Shown: positions 31,630 to 41,404, numbered from the stretch's first letter. The stretch is 64,000 nucleotides of DNA from Ruminococcus flavefaciens (GCA_902760805.1 CACWHY010000002.1:1-64000), one strand, 5' to 3'. Numbers and translations are program-made. The notes: generated by a model from the sequence alone, not told the origin.

Positions 31630-31756
31630 CTAGAATATCTTTCGATAGAGCCCGAAGGGTTTCAAATAAATCGCGTAAGCGATACCGCTTCTATATAAAG
31701 GGAGCGGTTTATTTTTGGGCGGCCAAAAAATCCGCCTGGGGTGCCGTGGTATCTTC

Positions 31757-31963
31757 TTAGTGCGAGTAGCTGCCGGAGTCCGCACCAAGAACGACTATAG
31801 CAACTAGAGTAATAACGGCAACGATACCGATGATAGCGAAAACAGCGAGAGTGTTCAAAGAGCTTTCAAGTTTGCGTCTGGCTTCCAGCTCCTCGATTTC
31901 TGCTTTGATTTTCTTGATGTTCTCATGTTCAAAAGCGTCTTGATAGTTGTCATATGGTGGCAT
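31757..31963 (-). CDS. Small single-pass membrane protein
   Basis: A 68-residue protein with a charged, coiled-coil-like N-terminal half (ENIKKIKAEIEELEARRKLE) and one membrane helix (LAVFAIIGIVAVITLVAIVVL). The ATG at 31963 is preferred because AAGGAGG lies eight bases upstream; an ATG two codons earlier is too close to it. The gene overlaps the 3' end of the Xre regulator gene by 14 bases, so the two are co-transcribed. Function unknown. Confidence 0.65.
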   Translation of the reverse strand: MPPYDNYQDAFEHENIKKIKAEIEELEARRKLESSLNTLAVFAIIGIVAVITLVAIVVLGADSGSYSH

Positions 31964-32192
31964 TTTCATTTCCTCCTTTATTGTTTTCTTTTAATGGTTT
32001 ACGGTCTGCCAGATAATCAAGTGTTACTTTGTAATAATCTGCAACTCTTTCCATAAAGTCAATAGTTGGTATTCTTTCTCCGTTCTCATATCGTATATAT
32101 GTGTTTTTTGAAATATAGAATAGCTTTGCACATTCTACTTGTGTTAGGTCGTTGTCTTCTCTTAAGTCCCTTATTCTGTGATACTTGTACAA
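31950..32192 (-). CDS. Xre-family helix-turn-helix regulator
   Basis: An 80-residue Cro/CI-type protein: RIRDLREDNDLTQVECAKLFYISKNTYIRYENG is a clear HTH_3, followed by IDFMERVADYYKVTLDYLAD. A TTG start at 32192 is proposed because AAGGGGGTGA lies just upstream; the open frame further upstream would run through the promoter and a palindromic operator. A -10 box TATAAT lies about 30 bases upstream (near 32210-32215) with a perfect palindrome covering the -35 zone, so the gene probably represses itself. Confidence 0.82.
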   Translation of the reverse strand: MYKYHRIRDLREDNDLTQVECAKLFYISKNTYIRYENGERIPTIDFMERVADYYKVTLDYLADRKPLKENNKGGNENATI

Positions 32193-32224
32193 TTGGCTCA
32201 CCCCCTTTTTGTTTATTATACCAA

Positions 32225-32244
32225 AATACCCCATATGGGGTATT
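32225..32244. promoter_or_regulatory. Operator 1 of the Xre regulator
   Basis: AATACCCCATATGGGGTATT, a perfect 20-base palindrome over the -35 region of the divergent Xre gene. Confidence 0.8.
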
Positions 32245-32253
32245 ATTAAGTTG

Positions 32254-32269
32254 TACCCCAAATGGGGTA
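32254..32269. promoter_or_regulatory. Operator 2 of the Xre regulator
   Basis: TACCCCAAATGGGGTA, the same palindrome with one central mismatch, centred 27 bases from operator 1. The following bases up to the next gene hold a small ACGTC/GACGT hairpin and nothing else recognised. Confidence 0.75.
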
Positions 32270-32438
32270 GAGCAAAAGCGCACGTCCGCAGACGTGGGCG
32301 TGTGTGAGCTCAACAAGAACGGCAACCCCATAGCCGATAGGGGAGAAAGGTAATATTATGGCAAATATTTTCATAGGATACGAAATTCGTAAAGGTACAT
32401 TCAATAAGAAAACGATTTTGTCAAGTATGGAGGTTATT

Positions 32439-32678
32439 ATGAATATTACTTTTGAAGCTAACGATAAGCATATATCGATTGATTTAGTAGCGCTTGATTT
32501 AATTGTCGGTGGTGATACTGATGAATATTCAAAGTCTATTCTGAAAGAAATAGAGAATGCTTTCTGGCATTCTGTCGAATACTATGAAAAACGTGGGTTT
32601 ACTTGTCTTGCTGAAAAACAATGTGCTTATGCTAAAGCCATTCATGAAGCCTATAAAGCTAAGTTTATTAACACTTGA
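32439..32678 (+). CDS. Small protein of unknown function
   Basis: A 79-residue protein (MNITFEANDKHISIDLVALDLI) with a helical, Tyr/Lys-rich second half (EYYEKRGFTCLAEKQCAYAKAIHEAYK). The ATG at 32439 has TGGAGG five bases upstream; a longer form from 32358 with a weaker AGAAAGG site is also possible (106 residues). It is divergent from the Xre gene and may be under its control. No family recognised. Base use is A/T-richer than in the flanking core genes. Confidence 0.55.
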   Translation: MNITFEANDKHISIDLVALDLIVGGDTDEYSKSILKEIENAFWHSVEYYEKRGFTCLAEKQCAYAKAIHEAYKAKFINT

Positions 32679-32703
32679 TTTCCTGGGGGAAATGATGTAT
32701 AAT
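32675..32703 (+). promoter_or_regulatory. Promoter of the tyrosine recombinase gene
   Basis: TTGATT, 17 bases, TATAAT. The transcript would start near 32710 and carry the long inverted repeat in its leader. Confidence 0.75.
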
Positions 32704-32726
32704 GAATTTAATAGCAATGTTGAAAC

Positions 32727-32774
32727 TATATCCAAAGTTGCACCAAATCAAAGTTTGGTGCAACTTTGGATATA
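32727..32774 (+). repeat. Perfect inverted repeat, 21-base arms with 6-base spacer
   Basis: Arms 32727-32747 and 32754-32774 are exact reverse complements; the spacer is TCAAAG. The inner part, TTGCACCAAA and TTTGGTGCAA around six bases, has the geometry of a Xer/tyrosine-recombinase crossover site. It lies between the recombinase promoter and its ribosome site, so in RNA it would also be a very stable hairpin. Confidence 0.92.
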
Positions 32775-32796
32775 TCATAACGGAAGGAGTCTTTAT

Positions 32797-33786
32797 GTGA
32801 AGGTCAATAATGCTGAAAACCCTGAATTTCTCAACGAATATCTTGTGCATTTGAAGGTCGTGAAAATGCTTTCAGAACGGACGATCAGCGAGTATTATCT
32901 TGATGTTAGGCTGTTTCTGAAGTTCTACTATGGATCTGTAAATGATTCTGGAAAACAAATTGAGGATATTTCGATAGTATCTATGACATCGGATGATCTT
33001 CGCAGGATCTCTGTGTCAGACATTTACAGCTTTATTATTTACACAGCTGATGAACGTCAAAATGCTGATAAGGCACGTTATAGAAAGCTGTCGGCTCTGA
33101 GGAGCTTTTTCAAATATCTTACTAAAGTGGCGCATATTCTTGAAAAAGATCCCACCAAGGATATTGATGTTCCTGTGCCAAAGCACGCCTTACCGAAGTT
33201 TCTTTCCTTAAAGGAAAGTCTTAGGCTTTTAGAGACTGCCGGAAGCCGTGATTCGCTCCGTGACTATTGCATAATTACGATCTTTCTAAATTGCGGAGTT
33301 CGTCTTAGCGAGCTTGTAGGCATGAATATTTCTGACATTGATTTTTCTGAAAACCGAATGAAAGTTCTAGGCAAAGGCAATAAAGAACGAATGATCTATC
33401 TCAACGAGGCTTGCATAAGTGCTTTAGTTAAATATTTGAAAGTCAGAAAAGAAAACCCAAAAGCTGCGGAAGAGCCGGCACTATTTATAAGTAACCAGAA
33501 CAAGCGTATCTCCAAGCGCCGTGTTCAGCAGATCGTCGAGGACACTCTCAAGCAGGCTGGCCTTGACGGAAAAGGTATCACTACTCACAAGCTGCGCCAC
33601 ACTGCGGCAACTCTTATGTATCAGTACGGAGATGCTGATGTACTGACCTTGAAGGAGCTTCTTGGTCATGTAAGCGTGTCCACAACTGAGATCTATACGC
33701 ACCTAAATGATGAGAACGTTCGCAGTGCTGTGGAAAGCAATCCACTTGCTAAAGTTAAAAACGGACGAAGCAGCGATGACGAATGA
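32797..33786 (+). CDS. Tyrosine recombinase, XerC/XerD-like
   Basis: A 329-residue site-specific recombinase. An N-terminal SAM-like core-binding domain (about 8-115) precedes the catalytic domain. Active-site residues are R169 (GVRLSE), K193 (GKGNKER), H264 and R267 (HKLRH), H291 (LLGH) and the nucleophile Y300 (EIYTH). The GTG start at 32797 is chosen because GGAAGGAG lies seven bases upstream; earlier in-frame starts would translate the inverted repeat. The site-like inverted repeat directly upstream and its half copy at 31386 suggest the enzyme acts on its own control region. It could also be a domesticated integrase; no phage or conjugation genes are present. Confidence 0.88.
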   Translation: MKVNNAENPEFLNEYLVHLKVVKMLSERTISEYYLDVRLFLKFYYGSVNDSGKQIEDISIVSMTSDDLRRISVSDIYSFIIYTADERQNADKARYRKLSALRSFFKYLTKVAHILEKDPTKDIDVPVPKHALPKFLSLKESLRLLETAGSRDSLRDYCIITIFLNCGVRLSELVGMNISDIDFSENRMKVLGKGNKERMIYLNEACISALVKYLKVRKENPKAAEEPALFISNQNKRISKRRVQQIVEDTLKQAGLDGKGITTHKLRHTAATLMYQYGDADVLTLKELLGHVSVSTTEIYTHLNDENVRSAVESNPLAKVKNGRSSDDE

Positions 33787-33828
33787 AACAAGCCCGAAAG
33801 CCGCAATATAGCAGCCTTCGGGCTTGTT
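33787..33828. terminator. Intrinsic terminator between convergent genes
   Basis: AACAAGCCCGAA/TTCGGGCTTGTT stem around a partly paired loop, directly after the recombinase stop codon and before the end of the convergent ArsC-like gene. Confidence 0.78.
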
Positions 33829-33829
33829 C

Positions 33830-34180
33830 TTATAAGAGCACTTCCCATTCTTTTTCCTTGAATCCGGTAAGGACTATTCCGTTCTCAGCGATGAGCAGCG
33901 GCCGCTTGACCAGCATACCGTCAGTCGCAAGAAGCTGGAGCTGCTCTTCCTCTGACATTTCCGGCAGCTTGTCCTTTAGCTCCATCGACTTATAAAGCAG
34001 CCCGCTTGTATTGAAAAAACGTTTTAGCGGAAGCCCGCTTGCTGAGTACCATTTTTTCAGTTCATCGTAAGTGGGATTGTTTTCCTTGATGTCTCTAAGT
34101 TCGTAGCTGATCCCTTTTTCATTCAGCCAGCTCTGGGCTTTCTTGCAGGTCGAGCATTTAGGATAGCAGATAAACAGCAT
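33830..34180 (-). CDS. ArsC/Spx family thioredoxin-fold protein with CxxC
   Basis: A 116-residue protein of the arsenate reductase/Spx superfamily. MLFICYPKCSTCKKAQSWL carries the CSTC redox motif, and RPLLIAENGIVLTGF is the conserved cis-Pro region. Such proteins are either reductases or redox-sensing RNA polymerase-binding regulators; this one lacks obvious Spx-specific residues and is left unassigned. The second ATG (34180) is used because GGAGGA lies six bases upstream. It overlaps the end of gatB, so it is the last gene of the ligA-gatCAB run. Confidence 0.85.
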   Translation of the reverse strand: MLFICYPKCSTCKKAQSWLNEKGISYELRDIKENNPTYDELKKWYSASGLPLKRFFNTSGLLYKSMELKDKLPEMSEEEQLQLLATDGMLVKRPLLIAENGIVLTGFKEKEWEVLL

Positions 34181-34182
34181 TT

Positions 34183-35625
34183 TCATTCCTCCATTTTTAT
34201 GAGTTTTTCAGCAATTTCTCGGACCATTGCAGGGTTAGCACGTCCTTTTGATGCCTTCATGCAAAGTCCGATCAAGTGGTTGAGAGCATTTGTTTTTCCT
34301 GATCGGAATTCCTGAACAGACTTGGGCTGCTGAGCTATGATCTCAGCGACGATCTTTTGGATATGCTCTGGATCTGAGATCTGTGCAAGTCCCAGCCTTT
34401 CAGTTATTTCTTTTACGTTTCCTCCGCTTGTTATAAGCTCGCTCAATACTTTTTTGGCAGAAGAAGAGGAGAGCCTCCCCTGTTCAGTGTCCCCTGCCAG
34501 CTCTGCCAGAGCCAGCGAAGTCAGTTTTGTGTCACTGATCTGATCACCGGTGTCGTTGAGATACTTTGTGATCTCACCCACAATAAGGCTGCATAGAGTT
34601 TTTGCAGATGCCCTTTCTAAGCTCAAGCAGTGATCAAAAAGCTCAGCTTTATCCTTATCGAAGGCAATGATCTTAGCCTCCTGTTCTTTCAGCCCAAGTT
34701 TCTCAGTGTAGCGGAACAGCTTTTCTCCGGGAAGCTCAGGCATAGAGCCTTTTATTTGCGAGACAAGATCATCCGGCAAGCTGATCAGTCCCAAGTCTGG
34801 CTCGGGGAAAAAACGATAGTCCATAGCGTTTTCCTTGGTGCGCATAACCGTGCTGACTCCCCTGCTGTCGTCCCAGCGGCGAGTCTCCTGCTGGATATGC
34901 TCCCCTGATCTTAGCAGCTCCAGCTGCCTTTTGATCTCATATTCGATGCCTCTTACTGCACCGCTGAAGCTATTGATGTTTTTCATCTCACATCTTGTTC
35001 CAAGGATCTCGCTCCCCTTTTCTTTGAGGGAAACGTTCACATCGCAACGCACCGAGCCCTCCTGCATCTTGCAGTCAGAGATATCAAGAGCTTTCAAGGT
35101 GCTGCGGACGGTCTCAAGGAAGGCGTGGGCCTCTTCAGAAGAGGATATATCAGGCTCTGTCACGATCTCGATAAGCGGCACTCCGCAGCGATTATAGTCG
35201 GCCAGAGTGATACCCTTTTCAGCATCGTGGATCAGCTTTCCTGCGTCCTCTTCGATGTGTATTCGGTTTATCCGAATACGCTTGTGTTCTCCATTGACCA
35301 GTATGTCAAGATACCCTCTCACACATAGCGGCTTCTCGGATTGAGAGATCTGGTATGACTTAGGCAAGTCAGGATAGAAGTAGTTTTTTCTGTCCTGAAA
35401 GGAGTTTTGCTGAATGGTGCAGTTCATAGCTATACCTGCTTTTACAGCAAGCTCCACAGCTTTTTTGTTAAGTCGAGGAAGAGCTCCCGGATAGCCCATG
35501 CACACAGGGCAGACCAGGGTATTTGGGGGCGCACCGAATTTGTTTTCACAGCTGCAATACATTTTAGAGGCTGTTTTTAGTTCCGCATGGACCTCAAGTC
35601 CTATAACTGACTGGTATTCGGCCAT
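34183..35625 (-). CDS. gatB: Aspartyl/glutamyl-tRNA amidotransferase subunit B
   Basis: The 480-residue kinase/tRNA-binding subunit of GatCAB, which converts misacylated Glu-tRNA-Gln or Asp-tRNA-Asn to the amide. The N-terminal GLEVHAEL, YCSCENKFGAPPNT, CPVCMGYPGALP (zinc and ATP region) and the C-terminal YqeY-like helical domain are present. Adjacent to gatA with no gap (stop and start codons abut). Confidence 0.96.
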   Translation of the reverse strand: MAEYQSVIGLEVHAELKTASKMYCSCENKFGAPPNTLVCPVCMGYPGALPRLNKKAVELAVKAGIAMNCTIQQNSFQDRKNYFYPDLPKSYQISQSEKPLCVRGYLDILVNGEHKRIRINRIHIEEDAGKLIHDAEKGITLADYNRCGVPLIEIVTEPDISSSEEAHAFLETVRSTLKALDISDCKMQEGSVRCDVNVSLKEKGSEILGTRCEMKNINSFSGAVRGIEYEIKRQLELLRSGEHIQQETRRWDDSRGVSTVMRTKENAMDYRFFPEPDLGLISLPDDLVSQIKGSMPELPGEKLFRYTEKLGLKEQEAKIIAFDKDKAELFDHCLSLERASAKTLCSLIVGEITKYLNDTGDQISDTKLTSLALAELAGDTEQGRLSSSSAKKVLSELITSGGNVKEITERLGLAQISDPEHIQKIVAEIIAQQPKSVQEFRSGKTNALNHLIGLCMKASKGRANPAMVREIAEKLIKMEE

Positions 35626-37080
35626 TCAGACACCTCCTGACGTGATCAACTGTTCATAACCGCCGCTCAAGCTCTCAAAGGAATATGCTGCGGAAAACAG
35701 CTGATCCTCGGCGAATTTTCTTCCGACCAGCTGTATACCGATAGGAAGGCCACCTTCTCCTGAGCCACAGGGAAAGCTTATCGCAGGGAGTCCCGCCAGG
35801 TTTGCAGGAACAGTGCAGATATCCGCTGAATACAGCTCGGTAGGGTCATCTCTTTTAATGCCAAGGGGAAATGCGACCCCGGTGGCTGTGGGCGAAGCAA
35901 TCATATGGCATTTTGAAAACGATGTTTCAAAGCCTGAGCAGATCTTAGCTCGCATAGATGCAGCTCTTCGATAGTATTTTTCGGCATATCCGGCGCTAAG
36001 AACATAGGTACCGAGAAGTATCCGGCGTTTGACCTCACGGCCAAAGCCTTCACTTCTTGAATTTCGGAAAAGCTCTGCAAGAGAGCTGTGCTCTGAGGAA
36101 GCGTGGCCAAATCTTATGCCGTCGTATCGGCCAAGGTTTGATGCGGCCTCAGCGGATGCGATCATATAATAGCAGCTGACACTGTACCTAAGCTCCGGCA
36201 AAGACAGAGGTATGAGCTTGGCACCGTGCCTTTCCATAAAGGAAAGAGCTCTCATGACCACATCCTTTGTGAGATCAGAGATGCCTTCGCCGAAAAGCTC
36301 TTTAGGAACGCCTATCCGAAGCCCGGAAAGTGTCCCCTGGATGGAGTTTTTTGGCTTAACTTTTATGACGCAAGTTGGATCCATGGGGTCAGGGCCGGAT
36401 ATTACGCCTTGCAGCAGGGCTGCGTCTGCTACAGTTCTGCCGATCGCGCCAACTTGCTCTAATGAGGAAGCAAAGGCGATGAGCCCGCTTCGTGAGGTGC
36501 TGCCATAAGTAGGCTTTATCCCAACAACTCCGCACATTGAAGAAGGCTGACGAACAGATCCTCCCGTGTCAGTTCCGAGAGCGAGGACAGCTTCTCCGGC
36601 GCAGACCGCAGCAGCAGATCCTCCTGATGAGCCGCCGGCAGAGCGTGACGGATCTCTTGGATTTCTGACTGGTCCGAATGTAGAATTCTCTGAGGAAGAG
36701 CCCATTCCAAACTCATCCATATTAGTCTTATCGATGATGACAGCACCGGCTGACCTTAGTTTTTCTACAACTCCGGCATCAAATGGCGGAATGTAGTTTT
36801 CCAGCATTTTAGAAGCACAGGTGGTACGAAGGCCTTTCGTGGAAATATTATCCTTGACCGCTATCGGTAACCCGGCCAATGGAGGAAGCTCCTGGCCTGA
36901 GCTGATCCTGCGGTCGATCTCCCTGGCAGCCTCCATGGCCTTATCATTCAGTGTGATATAGGCATTCAGCTGAGATCTTTCTATCCTTTCAAGGTGAACT
37001 GACAGAAGCTCTGATGCACTGATCTTACGGGAAATGAGCATTTCTCTGAGCTGACTAACGGTCATTTTACGAAGATCCAT
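35626..37080 (-). CDS. gatA: Aspartyl/glutamyl-tRNA amidotransferase subunit A
   Basis: The 484-residue glutaminase subunit. The amidase-signature triad is visible as K76 (AVKDNIS), S151 and S175 (GGSSGGSAAA, TDTGGSVRQP). It releases ammonia from glutamine and channels it to GatB. One base separates it from gatC. Confidence 0.96.
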   Translation of the reverse strand: MDLRKMTVSQLREMLISRKISASELLSVHLERIERSQLNAYITLNDKAMEAAREIDRRISSGQELPPLAGLPIAVKDNISTKGLRTTCASKMLENYIPPFDAGVVEKLRSAGAVIIDKTNMDEFGMGSSSENSTFGPVRNPRDPSRSAGGSSGGSAAAVCAGEAVLALGTDTGGSVRQPSSMCGVVGIKPTYGSTSRSGLIAFASSLEQVGAIGRTVADAALLQGVISGPDPMDPTCVIKVKPKNSIQGTLSGLRIGVPKELFGEGISDLTKDVVMRALSFMERHGAKLIPLSLPELRYSVSCYYMIASAEAASNLGRYDGIRFGHASSEHSSLAELFRNSRSEGFGREVKRRILLGTYVLSAGYAEKYYRRAASMRAKICSGFETSFSKCHMIASPTATGVAFPLGIKRDDPTELYSADICTVPANLAGLPAISFPCGSGEGGLPIGIQLVGRKFAEDQLFSAAYSFESLSGGYEQLITSGGV

Positions 37081-37081
37081 A

Positions 37082-37333
37082 TCACACCACCGTTTCAGGG
37101 ATAACGATGAAGCCGTCCGTAGTTTTAGGAGCGTTTGCTAGAAGCTGGTCACGGGTATACTTTTGCGATACAGCGTCCTCACGAAGCTCCATAGCCTTAG
37201 GCCGAACAGCGCCGTCAATATCTGGCAGCTCCCCTATCATGCCCTCGATGCACTCCATGTCTTTTGCAAGGAGCTCAGCCTCCTCCGGGTCTAGCGAAAG
37301 GCAGGCGAGCTCTGCGAGATGTTTGATGTCCAT
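37082..37333 (-). CDS. gatC: Aspartyl/glutamyl-tRNA amidotransferase subunit C
   Basis: An 83-residue belt subunit that stabilises GatA on GatB. It begins MDIKHLAELACLSLDPEEAE and carries the typical LREDAVSQKYTRDQLLANAP tail. It starts five bases after ligA. Confidence 0.92.
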   Translation of the reverse strand: MDIKHLAELACLSLDPEEAELLAKDMECIEGMIGELPDIDGAVRPKAMELREDAVSQKYTRDQLLANAPKTTDGFIVIPETVV

Positions 37334-37338
37334 AGGCC

Positions 37339-39351
<2,013 letters not shown>

Positions 39352-39353
39352 TT

Positions 39354-39382
39354 ATTTTATCACATTTTGCGCAAAAACGCAA
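39354..39382 (-). promoter_or_regulatory. Likely sigma-A promoter of the ligA-gatCAB run
   Basis: On the minus strand TTGCGT, 17 bases, TAAAAT. The -35 box is weak. Confidence 0.55.
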
Positions 39383-39449
39383 CAGCCTTCCTCTATTTCC
39401 AAAATATTGTTCAAGCCCTTTGGCATATGATTAAGCGGAGGTGTTGATA

Positions 39450-40133
39450 ATGCTGATAGAATTGCTGAAAAACCTGTTTTTCTTTGCTCTTCATGTGGAG
39501 AGCGGGAATGCTTTTCCAAAGCCGCTTTCTAAGACGGAGGAGCTGGAATGCTTTATGAAAATGGAGTCCGGCGACAGGAAAGCAAAAAATATGCTCATAG
39601 AGCACAACCTGCGGCTTGTTGCTCACATTGTTAAAAAGTACGCTCAGTCGTCGGCGGAGCAGGACGAGTTGATCTCTATAGGGACTATCGGCCTGATAAA
39701 GGCAGTATCCACATTCGACTACAAAAAAGGCGCTAAATTTGCCACATATGCCAGCAGGTGTATTGAAAACGAGATCCTAATGACTTTTCGAGCTGCAAAA
39801 AAATCTGCCGGTGATGTTTATCTTAATGAGCCTGTAGAGACTGATAAGGACGGCAATGCACTCTCGCTTATCGACCTTATCGATGACGGAGTTGATATTC
39901 ATGAGCAGGTAGACCTGCTAATGCGCACTAGGCAGCTCTACGGATTTTTGGAAAAAACTCTTGACAGCAGAGAGCTTGAGATAGTGGTATACCGCTATGG
40001 ACTTTATGATAACGAGCCCCATACTCAAAATGAGACTGCAAATAAAATGGGGATCTCACGATCTTATGTATCTCGGATTGAGAAGCGAGCTATTGCCAAG
40101 CTAAGGAAAATGTACGAGCAGGGACCAATATAA
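39450..40133 (+). CDS. sigK: Sporulation sigma factor K (late mother cell)
   Basis: A 227-residue sigma-70 factor closely following SigK: PLSKTEELECFMKMESGDRKA, NMLIEHNLRLVAHIVKKYA, ELISIGTIGLIKAV, FATYASRCIENEILM, and the C-terminal helix-turn-helix ISRSYVSRIEKRAIAKL. The first 20 residues (LLKNLFFFALHVESG) resemble the pro-sequence removed by SpoIVFB. The gene is uninterrupted, so no skin element is present. ATG 39450 follows GGAGGTG. SigE shares many motifs, but the short N-terminus and the NAF-type junction favour SigK. Confidence 0.88.
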   Translation: MLIELLKNLFFFALHVESGNAFPKPLSKTEELECFMKMESGDRKAKNMLIEHNLRLVAHIVKKYAQSSAEQDELISIGTIGLIKAVSTFDYKKGAKFATYASRCIENEILMTFRAAKKSAGDVYLNEPVETDKDGNALSLIDLIDDGVDIHEQVDLLMRTRQLYGFLEKTLDSRELEIVVYRYGLYDNEPHTQNETANKMGISRSYVSRIEKRAIAKLRKMYEQGPI

Positions 40134-40138
40134 AAATA

Positions 40139-40163
40139 GCCGCACAGCTAGGTGCTGTGCGGC
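40139..40163. terminator. Bidirectional terminator
   Basis: Ten-base stem GCCGCACAGC/GCTGTGCGGC with five-base loop, between the convergent sigK and foldase-like genes. The T-tract is better on the minus strand (CTATTTTTA). Confidence 0.78.
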
Positions 40164-40171
40164 TTATGTTG

Positions 40172-41404
40172 TTAGGCTGAGGGGGTTTCAAGCACCAGCT
40201 TGAACGGAGCATATCGTCTGAAAGCGGATTTGTTTTTATCAATTGTCATTCCGTCAGCGATGTCTTCCATAAACTTTACGAAATCATTGTAGTAACGCAT
40301 CTGCTGGAGATTTGTGATATATGTCTCATTCCAAAGGTCATCCTCTGTAAGTCTTTCTCTCAAGTCAGTTCTAATGACAACGTAGATAGTATCTTCGCTG
40401 TAATCATAGACCTTTGCGGTATCCATGGGGAGCTCGTTGAAGACGTAATCTTTGAATTTTGAAAGGTTCTCGTCAGTTGGAGCAGCCTCTGTTTCGGTCG
40501 TGTCACTGTTTTCCTCTGTAGAAGCGGTAGTTGTTGTGTTGCGCTGGAGCAGCATCTCGTTCTCGTGAGGATTTGTGGTAGTGGTCTCAGTAGTTTCAGC
40601 AGCTGTAGTTGTCGTTGTTTCTGGCAAGAGCGCTTCCTCCGGCGATGTTGTGGTCTGAGCTGCAACATATTCGTCGTACTGCTTTTTAACTGTGTCCATC
40701 TCGAACATCTTGTCCTGAGGCTTGGTCTTTTTATTTACCTGAGCGGCGTAGTCCTCAGCCATTTTGCGGACCTTTCTGGCATCGTCCTCTGAAAGAGCGT
40801 TGCCCTCGGGATCTTTAAGGCTGATAGTGACATACTCTACACGGGCAAAGTTCTCGTCGAAGTAGTCCTTGAGCTCGGTCTCAGAGCAGCCCTTTTCGCC
40901 TTCAAATCCATAATAGTGCTGGAAGATCTGCTCCTCCTTGTATGAATTCTCTGCGATCTCCTTCATCGAGTCAAGGCTGATACCGTTGAGAGAATTCCTC
41001 TCATCGCCGTTGAAATAGTATTCTGCCATCTGAGCGGCCTCTTCCTTGTCCTCAGCACTGAGCTGACCGCCGATGTTATCGTATTCTTTTTTTACAGCTG
41101 CAAAAGCCTTGCAGTAATCAGCAGCCTTATCCTGGATCCAATCTGAAGACTCTACCTCGTCGATATAGGCGTTCTTGACCTCTTTTAATGTAGGTGTGGC
41201 GCCTTCATTCTTCTCAGAGATCACCGAAACAGCCTCGTCGTAAGCCTGCATGGTGTAGTAGATAAAAATTCCTGATTTGACCTCATAGCCGTCAGCTGTG
41301 AGAGCTGTCTGTGAGCCAGATCCAACAGAAGGAGTACATCCGAAGGAGCCTGCTGCTACGGCAAAAGCGCTAAGGCCTGCCGCTATTTTCTTTAATGACT
41401 TCAT
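40172..41404 (-). CDS. PrsA/SurA-like foldase lipoprotein with Thr-rich insert
   Basis: A 410-residue lipoprotein with lipobox SFGC near residue 23. The N-terminal helical domain (about 35-230) is of the SurA/PrsA chaperone type (KNAYIDEVESSDWIQDKAADYC, LKDYFDENFARVEYVTISL). A Glu/Thr-rich disordered stretch (about 255-315, ETTTTTAAETTETTTT) interrupts the region where a parvulin domain would lie, and the C-terminal part (YDYSEDTIYVVIRTDLRERL) resembles the end of such a domain. The peptidyl-prolyl isomerase core is not recognisable, so it may be a chaperone only. Confidence 0.72.
   Translation of the reverse strand: MKSLKKIAAGLSAFAVAAGSFGCTPSVGSGSQTALTADGYEVKSGIFIYYTMQAYDEAVSVISEKNEGATPTLKEVKNAYIDEVESSDWIQDKAADYCKAFAAVKKEYDNIGGQLSAEDKEEAAQMAEYYFNGDERNSLNGISLDSMKEIAENSYKEEQIFQHYYGFEGEKGCSETELKDYFDENFARVEYVTISLKDPEGNALSEDDARKVRKMAEDYAAQVNKKTKPQDKMFEMDTVKKQYDEYVAAQTTTSPEEALLPETTTTTAAETTETTTTNPHENEMLLQRNTTTTASTEENSDTTETEAAPTDENLSKFKDYVFNELPMDTAKVYDYSEDTIYVVIRTDLRERLTEDDLWNETYITNLQQMRYYNDFVKFMEDIADGMTIDKNKSAFRRYAPFKLVLETPSA

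Noticed and set aside
31757-32192. Toxin-antitoxin pair formed by the Xre regulator and the small membrane protein
   Set aside because: The membrane protein matches no toxin family that I recognise and carries a long coiled-coil; gene order alone is not enough.
32066-32353. 95-codon plus-strand frame across the Xre gene and its operators
   Set aside because: It runs antisense through the Xre coding region and both palindromes, and no ribosome site supports it.
30764-33786. Prophage or conjugative element inserted at tRNA-Leu
   Set aside because: No capsid, portal, relaxase or coupling-protein genes are present, and no duplicated tRNA 3' end was found.
39401-39431. Sigma-E-like promoter (AATATT, 15 bases, CATATGAT) in front of sigK
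   Set aside because: The predicted start point would fall inside the ribosome site GGAGGTG, so the transcript could hardly be translated; spacing is also one to two bases too long.
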